A DNA stretch of 64,000 nucleotides, taken from NCBI RefSeq assembly GCF_014655715.1, contig NZ_BNBM01000019.1, positions 1 through 64,000 of the forward strand, read 5' to 3'. Below, one piece after another: positions 48,591 to 55,848 of the stretch (within the stretch, counting starts at the first letter, position 1; each line of letters opens with the position of its first letter). A program made the translations under genes and the position numbers. The notes below the pieces were generated by a model, which saw only the letters and a list, made by a program, of their open reading frames with translations, was not told where the DNA came from and did no database searches. The DNA is from Streptomyces lanatus. GTDB taxonomy: Bacteria; Actinomycetota; Actinomycetes; Streptomycetales; Streptomycetaceae.

Positions 48591-49289
48591 GTGAAAGGTG
48601 CCGAAGGCACGGGCGTCGTACTCAGGCAGTCTGCCTGGGGGCTGACGTTGTTTTGGGTGGCGTGTGGGGGTGTCGGGGGGTGGCTGGTCACTCTTCTTGC
48701 CGATTGGCTGGTGACCTTGGCCTGGGCGCCGCTTCAGGGGCCCGCCAAACTGTTGAATTCCGTTCCCGAGCCTTGGCTCAGCGTCGGGAGTGTGGGGGCG
48801 GGGGCCGGGCTGGGGCTGGTGGTCGGGCTCGTCGCGGTGCATGAGTCGCTGGTGGTGAGCGTGTCCCCGAGTCGGGTGGTGCTCGGCGTCAGGGGGTCGT
48901 CGGAGGAGTTCGGGCGCGACGAGGTCGGGCTTGTGGTGCGGGACGGCAAGGAGCTCGTGCTGCTGGGGGTGGGCGGTGGCGAGGTTGCTCGGGAGGTGTG
49001 CGAGCTGGACCGGGCTCGGGTTGCCGAGGCATTCGCCGCGCACGGGTATCGGTGGGCGGACGAGGATCCGTATCGGGAGGAGTTCCGGCTCTGGGCTCCC
49101 GGGATGCCGGGGTTGCCGGCCGGGGCGGACGCGCTGTTGCGGGCTCGGGCGACCGTACGGGGGAAGGACGGGGGCGCGGAGCACGTCCGTGAGCTGCGGA
49201 GGGAGCTGTTGCGGCTCGGTGTCGTCGTGCGGGATGAGAAGACGCGGCAGTACTGGCGGGTGGCTCAGCCCGATCTGCCGCTTCCCTGA
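48591..49289 (+). CDS. YqeB-like membrane protein
   Basis: 232 residues with two membrane segments (about 17-42 and 63-83) near the N-terminus and a soluble C-terminal part rich in Glu/Arg. WADEDPYREEFRLWAPGMPG is the conserved core I associate with actinobacterial YqeB-family proteins, whose function is unknown. The GTG start follows GGGGGACAGC. It is followed by a 66-residue membrane peptide gene in the same direction and 86 bases away. Confidence 0.75.
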   Translation: MKGAEGTGVVLRQSAWGLTLFWVACGGVGGWLVTLLADWLVTLAWAPLQGPAKLLNSVPEPWLSVGSVGAGAGLGLVVGLVAVHESLVVSVSPSRVVLGVRGSSEEFGRDEVGLVVRDGKELVLLGVGGGEVAREVCELDRARVAEAFAAHGYRWADEDPYREEFRLWAPGMPGLPAGADALLRARATVRGKDGGAEHVRELRRELLRLGVVVRDEKTRQYWRVAQPDLPLP

Positions 49290-49375
49290 GAGCAACCGCC
49301 CGGGCGCCTGGTCCCTCTTCCGGCTGAGAGGATTGCGCCGGCCGTGGCGGAAGAGGAACGGAAGGGGGGCTGAGC

Positions 49376-49576
49376 ATGATCGTGCTCATTCTGGTGGGGA
49401 TTCTGGTGCTCGCCGTCGGGGGGTGCGTGTGTGTCGTGTGGGCCTCGCGCGGTGGGCCGCGGTGGGTGCGGGTGGTGGCCAGTGTGACGCTGGGGGTGGG
49501 CGAGGTGGTGCGGGTGCTGAGTCGTAGTAGTGGGCGGAGGTCGGGGGCGGGCTCCAGCTCCAGCGATGGGGACTGA
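49376..49576 (+). CDS. 66-residue membrane peptide
   Basis: A single hydrophobic helix at about 2-22 (IVLILVGILVLAVGGCVCVV) precedes a basic amphipathic region and a Ser/Arg-rich tail. The ATG follows GGAAGGGGGG. It may be co-transcribed with the YqeB-like gene. Too short for family recognition; real translation is supported by the ribosome binding site and codon use. Confidence 0.55.
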   Translation: MIVLILVGILVLAVGGCVCVVWASRGGPRWVRVVASVTLGVGEVVRVLSRSSGRRSGAGSSSSDGD

Positions 49577-49636
49577 CCTCCTACGGCTGCCGACGCCCCC
49601 CTCTTACGCCCGCTGGAGCCCGCTCACTTCCTCCGG

Positions 49637-51100
49637 TCAGGCGGCCGTCGCCTTCCCCTCCGTCAACAGCCACTCGTGGTGTACGGCGCCCAAGGGGACC
49701 TTCGTCTGGAGTATCGGGGTGCCGAAGATGCTCAGTTGGAGGTTGAGGGTGCCGGTCAGGTCCACGCCGCCGTACAGGGCGTAGGCGGCCGCTGCCGTGC
49801 CCGTACCGTCGGATGTGCCCCCGGCCGAGGTCTCGGCGTGGGCGCGTAGGTACGGGGCCAGGTCGGCGGTGACGCCGACCGTGCCGTAGAGGCCGACCGT
49901 GGCCTCGGCTCCCAGCGCGGCCTTGACGTCGCCGGCCGCCGTCACCGTTGTCTTGAGAGGCTCGCCCTTCATCTCGGACTCGCTCACCGGCATCCAGCCC
50001 TTCGCCCAGGAGAAGGAGCCGCCAACCCGGAAGTCGCCCTTGAGGTCCTGTTCGACGTCGACCGTGACCTTGCCGTCGGCGTTCACCTGGATGTAGCAGG
50101 TCAGGTCGAGATTGACGACGACCGGGATCGGGCCCACCTGGATCACCGGGTCGGCGTGCAGCTTGGCGAAGGGGATGCGGATCGGCTGCCCGCCGTTGGG
50201 CGAACCTGCCGCCCGGCCTTTCAAGGACCACTTGGAAGCCCAGTCACCCGACAGGCCCAGGAAGGCGGCGCCGGGGCCCGAGTTCCCGCCGGAGCCGTCG
50301 TACGAGAACTCGACCTCCGGTGCCAGCTGTACGAAGCCCTCCACCGACGCCGATGCCGACGCCGATGCCGACGCCGGGGCGCCCTCGGCCGTGGCCACCG
50401 ACGCGCCCACGTCCATCCGCAGGCTGCCGAGCGGGAGTTTCGCCCCCTCGGGGCCGAAGCGGAGGTCGCCGGTCTTCGCCCAGGAGACCTTGACGCCCTT
50501 GACCAGCGGCTCGACCTCGACCGTCGACGGGTCCACCGGGACCTCGCCCTGGGCCTTGCTCGCGCCGAGCACGGAGTTCAGCTTCGCCGGTGCCGTCTCG
50601 ACGGACGTACCGCCGTCTTCGGCGGTGCCCACGACCTTCGTGACCTCGGCGAGAACGCCGTCGGGGGCGCCGGGGGCGGGGGCGCTGGCGATGATGTCGC
50701 CGGTGGTCACCGGGGGTTGGGCGGAAGGCTTCGCCGTCGGGGTGGTGGGCCCTGCGGAGGGCGCCCCGGTGGTCGGCTTCTTGGCCGGCTGCGCCGCGAT
50801 GACTGCCCGTCCGGTCTTCCTGTCGTACGAGGCGACCTTGAGGGAAGACTTCTTCGCCGTGCCTCCCGGCGCTGCTCCCTCCGCCACCGCGGTGGGAGTG
50901 GCCTCTCCGGACGGGGCCGAAACCACGGCCAGTTGCTCCTGGGCCGCGGCGGCGGGCTTCGGGCTCTCGGCCGCCGTCGTCGTGGGATCGGGGGTGGCTG
51001 AGGTGGTGGTGGCGCTGGAACAGCCGGTGGTCAGTACGGCCGCGATCGCTATCGCCGACAGGGAGAGCAGGGCCTGTCTCTTGAATCTGAGTCTGTGCAT
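49637..51100 (-). CDS. large secreted lipoprotein of unknown function
   Basis: 487 residues. The signal peptide ends at LTTGC (Cys27), predicting a lipid anchor. A Pro/Thr/Ala-rich low-complexity region (about 30-160) is followed by a beta-rich domain from about 170, with a short run of alternating Ala-Ser encoded by the 12-bp repeat GATGCCGACGCC at 50345-50377. Conserved-looking pieces include IPVVVNLDLTCYIQVNADGK and VDVEQDLKGDF. I do not recognise a family. The gene lies downstream of the ECF-type sigma gene on the same strand, 241 bases away. Role at the cell surface is likely, nothing more. Confidence 0.78.
   Translation of the reverse strand: MHRLRFKRQALLSLSAIAIAAVLTTGCSSATTTSATPDPTTTAAESPKPAAAAQEQLAVVSAPSGEATPTAVAEGAAPGGTAKKSSLKVASYDRKTGRAVIAAQPAKKPTTGAPSAGPTTPTAKPSAQPPVTTGDIIASAPAPGAPDGVLAEVTKVVGTAEDGGTSVETAPAKLNSVLGASKAQGEVPVDPSTVEVEPLVKGVKVSWAKTGDLRFGPEGAKLPLGSLRMDVGASVATAEGAPASASASASASVEGFVQLAPEVEFSYDGSGGNSGPGAAFLGLSGDWASKWSLKGRAAGSPNGGQPIRIPFAKLHADPVIQVGPIPVVVNLDLTCYIQVNADGKVTVDVEQDLKGDFRVGGSFSWAKGWMPVSESEMKGEPLKTTVTAAGDVKAALGAEATVGLYGTVGVTADLAPYLRAHAETSAGGTSDGTGTAAAAYALYGGVDLTGTLNLQLSIFGTPILQTKVPLGAVHHEWLLTEGKATAA
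50345..50377. repeat. 12-bp tandem repeat inside the lipoprotein gene
   Basis: About two and three-quarter copies of GATGCCGACGCC encode a run of alternating Ser and Ala residues in the lipoprotein at 49637-51100. It is a candidate for slipped-strand length variation. Confidence 0.65.
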
Positions 51101-51341
51101 GCGTGTTCCTCGGGAGCGGGGTATGGGGGTGCGCTGCAGGAGGTGACGCATGGGGGGGCCGACCGCCATCGCATGGCAGGCATGGCTGTACGGCCGTTGC
51201 GGCGTTGTGCTTGCCGACGGTGACCGTGACGTTTGGTTACCCCCCAGTAGTCATGCATGAGCATGCCAGCACCGGGGGGACGGTAGACGCTTTCTTTGGT
51301 GGCGGGTGGTGGTGACGTGGGTCACGTCGCCTGATCGGCGG

Positions 51342-52856
51342 TCAGTTGTCGCAGCCGCCGCCGGGGTCGCCCGGGAGTTCAGGGGTCGGTTCGGGAATCG
51401 GCTCGGGAGTCGGCTCGGGGTCGGTCGCCTCCGGCGGGGCGGGGGGTTCCGGGTACTCAGGGGTGGCCGGGTCCTCCGGGGCCTCTGGCTCCTCAACCGG
51501 CCCCGGCTCTACGGGAGTCGAGGGCGGTGTCGGCTCCACCGGCGCGGGCACCTCAGCACCGGGAGCCTCGGGCTTCTCGGGCTTCTCGGGCTTCTCCGGC
51601 CGCTCCGGCTTCTCCGCCCCACCCTCGACCTTCGGCGGCGGCGGCACAGCCGGCTCATCAACACTCGGCACCTCAGGGTCAGCCACAACCCTCGGCGCAC
51701 TCTCCACCTTCACCGCCACCGCAGTCACAGGCTCAACGTCACCACTCCCCACCGGCACCCCCGGCGTCCCCGCCTCGCCCCCATCCCCAGCCCCAGTCCC
51801 AACCCCCGGCCCCTCTGAAGGCCGAGCCGCCACCGGCGCCTCCGCCAACGGAACCCGAGGCGTGACCGGCGTGGAAGGAGAACCACCCGTACCGAGCGCA
51901 AGCATCATCACGATCGCCGCACCCGCCACCGTCACCCCGGCCGCGATCGCCGCCGGAGCCTTCACGGCGCCCGCGCCGCCGACCCCGTTCGCGCCACCCG
52001 TCACCGCCTGCCGAGCCGCATGCAGCGCACCACCCAACTGCCCGCTCAGGCCGCCGACCGCGCCCACCGCCCCCGCGGACCCCGCCGCCAACGACAGCAG
52101 GAACTTCCCCGCGCCGCCCACGGCGAAGACCAGCAGAGCCGGGCCGACGAGTGCGGGCAGGCGGTCGTTGGCGCGCATCAGTACCGCGAGCCGGCCGCGG
52201 CAGTCGGCGCAGGCGTCGACGTGGGCGAGGAGGCGTTCGGACTGGCGGGGTGTGGCGTTGCCGCGGACGTACGCCGGCATGCGCACCCAGTGGACCTCGC
52301 AGGCGGGGTCGTCGGGGGCGCCGGTCTGGGAGCGCAGGAAGGCCTGGCGCATGCCTTCGCGGGCGCGGTGCAGCAGGACGGCCGTAGCGCCCTGCTTGGC
52401 GCCTATGCGGCGGCCGACCGCCTCCAGCGGCTGGCCCTCCGCCTCGGCCAGCCACAGCGCCTGGACCCAGCGTTCGGGGAGTTGACCCAGTACCCGCACC
52501 AACAGGTCCACGGAGGAGACCTGTTCGGCCGGGTCGGCGGTGCCCTCCGCGTGGACGGCGTGCGGGTCGTGCGGGGTTTCGCGGGCTTCGCCCCCTGCCG
52601 TCGCCGCCAGATGCCGCACCGTCGTCATCAGGTACGCCGGTACGTTCTCGATCTCATGGCCCTCCGACAGCCGGCGCCAGACGCGGAAGTGCGCCTCGGC
52701 GACCAGGTCCTCGGCCACCCAGGAGTTGTTGCGGGATAGCGAGCGCGCGTACGCGACCAGGCGCGGCTGCTGTTCCTCGTAGATACGGGCGTACGAGGCG
52801 GTGGCGGACGGGGGAGGTGACGCCTGGGCGGGCACCTTGGGGGAACCGTCGGACAT
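51342..52856 (-). CDS. ECF-type sigma factor fused to zinc finger, membrane helices and Pro-rich tail
   Basis: 504 residues. Sigma region 2 covers about 20-95 (YEEQQPRLVAYARSLSRNNS, VAEDLVAEAHFRVWRRL) and region 4 about 118-175 (LPERWVQALWLAEAEGQPLE). A zinc-finger stretch HVDACADCRG at about 210-222 resembles ZAS-type anti-sigma domains. Two hydrophobic segments follow (about 230-252 and 305-325), then a Pro/Glu-rich tail with repeated EKPEKPEK and PEPTPEP. One polypeptide thus combines sigma factor, anti-sigma-like domain and membrane anchor, so release would need proteolysis or ligand-induced change. The ATG at 52856 follows an AGCGTTCCC-type weak site. It is transcribed toward the lipoprotein gene. 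Confidence 0.85.
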   Translation of the reverse strand: MSDGSPKVPAQASPPPSATASYARIYEEQQPRLVAYARSLSRNNSWVAEDLVAEAHFRVWRRLSEGHEIENVPAYLMTTVRHLAATAGGEARETPHDPHAVHAEGTADPAEQVSSVDLLVRVLGQLPERWVQALWLAEAEGQPLEAVGRRIGAKQGATAVLLHRAREGMRQAFLRSQTGAPDDPACEVHWVRMPAYVRGNATPRQSERLLAHVDACADCRGRLAVLMRANDRLPALVGPALLVFAVGGAGKFLLSLAAGSAGAVGAVGGLSGQLGGALHAARQAVTGGANGVGGAGAVKAPAAIAAGVTVAGAAIVMMLALGTGGSPSTPVTPRVPLAEAPVAARPSEGPGVGTGAGDGGEAGTPGVPVGSGDVEPVTAVAVKVESAPRVVADPEVPSVDEPAVPPPPKVEGGAEKPERPEKPEKPEKPEAPGAEVPAPVEPTPPSTPVEPGPVEEPEAPEDPATPEYPEPPAPPEATDPEPTPEPIPEPTPELPGDPGGGCDN

Positions 52857-53089
52857 GGCGGGAACGCTCCGGTTGCCGGCTGAGCTGATGGGCGCGGAAG
52901 GGTTTGTCAGCGTAGATGACTAAATTCTCAAGCAACTGGTTCGGGTGAGTTAGATCACAGGGGCGGGGTTCCGGTTTCGCGTAATCGACGAGGTCGTCGG
53001 GCCGTCATAGAGGCGCACAGGCAACCGTTCAATCGGCAACCAACCGGCGTCCGACCGGCAGCCGCCCGGCCATCACCACGGAGAACCCC

Positions 53090-53503
53090 ATGCGCCCCGC
53101 CCTCCAGCAGTCCGTCCGCGCCCGCCTCGTCGACCCCGGCCACCCGGCGCTGCCGATACGTCCCACGCTGCGCTACTCCGCCGCCGAACCCTTCGCCGTG
53201 CACATCGACTTCCCGGCCCATGTCTCGGACGACGCGCAGGGCGTCACCTGGACGTTCGCCCGCTCACTGCTGGAGGAGGGGCTCGACGCGGCGGCCGGGA
53301 TCGGGGACGTCCGGATGGTGCCGTGCGGGCGGTCGCGGACGGTCATCGAGTTCCACGCGCCGCACGGCATGGCGGTCGTCAGATTCGGTACGGCGTCGCT
53401 GCGGCGCTTCCTGCAACGGTCGTACGCCGTCGTCGAACCGGGGAGGGAGGAGCTGGGACCGGAGCTCGACCTCGGCCTCATGTGCCTGCTGGACGGGGTC
53501 TGA
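53090..53503 (+). CDS. ssgG: SsgA-like protein (SALP), SsgG-type
   Basis: 137 residues, the normal size for SALPs, which control cell division and wall remodelling during sporulation. Family features are LRYSAAEPFAVHIDFPAHVS, VTWTFARSLLEEGLDAAAG and VIEFHAPHGMAVVRFGTASL. Among the S. coelicolor SALPs the position, downstream of the cslA region, suggests SsgG, which helps place septa; this subfamily choice rests on synteny memory rather than alignment. It is convergent with the Lrp gene, 22 bases apart. ATG preceded by GGAGAACCCC. Confidence 0.85.
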   Translation: MRPALQQSVRARLVDPGHPALPIRPTLRYSAAEPFAVHIDFPAHVSDDAQGVTWTFARSLLEEGLDAAAGIGDVRMVPCGRSRTVIEFHAPHGMAVVRFGTASLRRFLQRSYAVVEPGREELGPELDLGLMCLLDGV

Positions 53504-53525
53504 GAGCAGCCAGCCGATCAGCGGG

Positions 53526-53987
53526 TCACTGGGGCTCGATCGGCGTCAGGACGCGCGTGCCCGTCTGGCGGTAGATCACCGAGCTGCGGAAGGTCACCAC
53601 CTCGCGGCGGGCGCTGAAGCGGTCCATCAGGAAGTCGTGCAGATGCTCGATGTCCGGGACGGCCACATGGACGAGGAAGTCGTCGTCGCCGGAGACCACG
53701 AACACCGAGACGACCTCGGGGAGTCCGGTGAGATAGCCCTCGAAGTCGTAGATCACCTGGCGGCTCAGCGGGCGCAGTTTGACGAAGATCAGCGCTTGCA
53801 AGGTGCGGCCCAGCAGGCGTGGCTGTACGGCCGCGTGGTAGCCGGTGATCACTCCGCGGGCGCGCAGGGCACGGACGCGTTCCAGGCAGGTGGAGGGTGC
53901 GATGCCTACCCTGCGGGCGAGTTCGCGGTTGGTGAGCCGTGCATCGCGCTGGAGATGGGTGAGGATCGCCGAATCAGTGTCGTCCAT
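53526..53987 (-). CDS. Lrp/AsnC family transcriptional regulator
   Basis: 153 residues. The HTH is at about 5-50 (DDTDSAILTHLQRDARLTNR, ELARRVGIAPSTCLERVRAL), and the RAM effector domain at about 65-150 includes VSVFVVSGDDDFLVHVAVPD. Start chosen at ATG 53987; ATG 53996 is only one base from GGGAAG. It is divergent from the methyltransferase gene across 109 bases containing CCGAA-TTTGG-TTCGG, a likely binding site. The amino acid effector is unknown. Confidence 0.88.
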   Translation of the reverse strand: MDDTDSAILTHLQRDARLTNRELARRVGIAPSTCLERVRALRARGVITGYHAAVQPRLLGRTLQALIFVKLRPLSRQVIYDFEGYLTGLPEVVSVFVVSGDDDFLVHVAVPDIEHLHDFLMDRFSARREVVTFRSSVIYRQTGTRVLTPIEPQ

Positions 53988-54009
53988 GGCCGTCATTCTT
54001 CCCGCGCCA

Positions 54010-54024
54010 CCGAATTTGGTTCGG
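54010..54024. promoter_or_regulatory. inverted repeat in the Lrp/methyltransferase intergenic region
   Basis: CCGAA-TTTGG-TTCGG, a 5-bp dyad with a 5-bp centre, 23 bases upstream of the Lrp start. Lrp-type regulators bind such loose palindromes, so autoregulation and control of the divergent methyltransferase are plausible. Confidence 0.45.
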
Positions 54025-54096
54025 CCGCGCCCCTCAACTCCCGTACCGCGCCGTACATTTCCCTCGCCCTGCCCGGAACGAAGGGAGCCCTCGCCC

Positions 54097-55002
54097 ATGA
54101 CGACCGCCGCGGCACGATCCATCGACGCACCCATCGATGCCTCCATCAATGCGCCCATCAACGCGTCCATCGACTGGCGCGAGGAGCGCGCCCTCGACGG
54201 CGAGCGCCCCCTCGACCAGGCCGTCGGCCACTACGACCACTTCCTCGCCGAGCACTACACCTGGATGCTCGGCGGTGACCTCGACGCGCTCGCCGCGGGG
54301 CAGCGTGCCGCGCTCTCGGCGTGGGGTGTGACGCCCGGGTCGGCGATCGGTCCGGCGGCCGGGGCGCTGGCCGTGGATCTGGGGTGCGGTCCGGGGCAGG
54401 CGTCGCTCGCGCTGGCAGGTATGGGCTTCGACTCCGTCCTCGCGGTCGATCTGAGCCGGCCGCTGCTCGGCGAACTCGCGGCGCACGCCGCCCACTTGCC
54501 CGCCGTACGGGTGGTGCGGGCGGATGTGCGGGGCGCACTGCGGGAGCTGGTACGGCCGGGGTCGGTGGGGGCGGTCGTATGCCTGGGTGACACGTTGACG
54601 CATCTGCCGACCCGCGGGGATGTGGCCGCCCTCTTCGCCGACGTCGCCGCCGCGCTCGCGCCCGAGGGGACGGCCGTGTTCGCCTACCGCGATCTGACGG
54701 TCCCCCTCACCGGTACGGACCGTTTCCTTCCGGTCCGGGCCACCGAGGACCGCATCATGACGTGCTTCCTCGAATACCCGGACGACTACGACGACTACAC
54801 GGTCCTCGTGCACGACCTGATCCACACCCGCGCCGACACCGGCTGGACGCTCACCGCCCGCAGTTACCGCAAGCTGCGCCTCTCCCACGCCTGGGTGCTG
54901 GAGCAGCTGCGCACGGCCGGGCTGCGGGTGCGGCACGAGGAGAGCGGGGCGGGCGGTATGCGGACGGTCGTGCTGGAGCGGGGGCCCGGCTCACGGGCGT
55001 AG
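54097..55002 (+). CDS. class I SAM-dependent methyltransferase
   Basis: 301 residues. The N-terminal ~25 residues are an Ile/Asp/Ala repeat (IDAPIDASINAPINASID) encoded by a degenerate 12-bp repeat at about 54121-54175. The Rossmann methyltransferase domain follows, with motif I AVDLGCGPGQASLAL near 100, the acidic motif LAVDLSRPL and VVCLGDTLTHLP. No substrate domain points to a specific acceptor. The ATG at 54097 follows AAGGGAG. Divergence from the Lrp gene suggests amino-acid-linked control. The homopolymer-like N-terminal repeat is unusual and could vary in length between strains. Confidence 0.8.
   Translation: MTTAAARSIDAPIDASINAPINASIDWREERALDGERPLDQAVGHYDHFLAEHYTWMLGGDLDALAAGQRAALSAWGVTPGSAIGPAAGALAVDLGCGPGQASLALAGMGFDSVLAVDLSRPLLGELAAHAAHLPAVRVVRADVRGALRELVRPGSVGAVVCLGDTLTHLPTRGDVAALFADVAAALAPEGTAVFAYRDLTVPLTGTDRFLPVRATEDRIMTCFLEYPDDYDDYTVLVHDLIHTRADTGWTLTARSYRKLRLSHAWVLEQLRTAGLRVRHEESGAGGMRTVVLERGPGSRA
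54121..54175. repeat. degenerate 12-bp repeat at the methyltransferase N-terminus
   Basis: Four to five diverged units of ATCGATGCGCCC type encode IDAP-IDAS-INAP-INAS at the start of the methyltransferase at 54097-55002. The repeat precedes the recognised fold. Confidence 0.65.
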
Positions 55003-55032
55003 CCCCGCGGCCCCCTGGGCCCGGCGGCGGGA

Positions 55033-55794
55033 TCAGGAGTCGGACCAGAACACCCCGTTGAGTCCTTCCTGCGCGATGGTCCTGGACATCACATTGCCCT
55101 CCCTCACATAGCGCGAGTGCTTGTCCGTGAGGAAGAAGTCGAGGGCGGCCACCGGCGTGGTGGCGTCGCAGGCGAGGTCGCCGTTGATGCAGAAGCGGGC
55201 GACGGGGACGCCCGGGAACTCCCGGGGGCCGGGTCCGGTGGAGGTGAAGCCGAGGGCGCCCAGGCCCTTGGGGACCTTGGCCCACATGCCGGTGTCGGGC
55301 TGCTTCGGGTCGGCGTAGAGCTTGCCGTCGACCTGTTCGCGCGGGACGGAGGTGGCGCCGTTCGCGATGGCCTCCAGGACCGCGTCTGCGGCCTGGGCGC
55401 CCTGGGAGTAGCCGACGATGGTGAGGCGTGCGGTCGGGTCCTCGCGGTGGGTCTTCTCGACGGCGGCCAGGAGGTTGTCGTAGCCCTGGGCCACGCTGCT
55501 GTCGTAGCTCGGCGCGGTGAGGTCGGGGGCGTTCCGGCCGTTGAGCCAGGGGCCGGCGCTGGACGGGTAGCAGACGGGGACGACCTTCGCGCCCTCCTCC
55601 AGGCGCTGGTTGGCGAAGTAGAACGTCCCGGTGCACTGCGGCGCGGGCAGCGCGGCGCCGGTGCCGCCGATCTCGACGTAGTAGTGGGCCGGGGCCTCCT
55701 CGGCCTGCGCGACGGCGGGTGTGAGGGCGGCGGCGGTCAGGGTCATCGCCGCCGCCAGGGCGAGGGTGGTGGCGACGCTGTGGGTGCTCGGCAT
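55033..55794 (-). CDS. secreted cutinase-like/PE-PPE-type alpha/beta hydrolase
   Basis: 253 residues with a signal peptide (about 1-31, cleaved near AQAEEA). The nucleophile elbow GYSQGA sits at about 135, in a cutinase-like or PE-PPE domain fold; VPVARFCINGDLACDATT contains the catalytic Asp region and disulfide Cys, and a C-terminal His (DKHSRYV) completes the triad. It probably hydrolyses esters outside the cell. Two starts are possible: ATG 55806, or ATG 55794, preferred because GGGGGA lies four bases before it. It is convergent with the methyltransferase gene. Confidence 0.82.
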   Translation of the reverse strand: MPSTHSVATTLALAAAMTLTAAALTPAVAQAEEAPAHYYVEIGGTGAALPAPQCTGTFYFANQRLEEGAKVVPVCYPSSAGPWLNGRNAPDLTAPSYDSSVAQGYDNLLAAVEKTHREDPTARLTIVGYSQGAQAADAVLEAIANGATSVPREQVDGKLYADPKQPDTGMWAKVPKGLGALGFTSTGPGPREFPGVPVARFCINGDLACDATTPVAALDFFLTDKHSRYVREGNVMSRTIAQEGLNGVFWSDS

Positions 55795-55848
55795 GGTGTC
55801 CCCCATGGTCCGGTGGCCGTCGGTCGGTGTGTACTGCGGCGCCAGACG

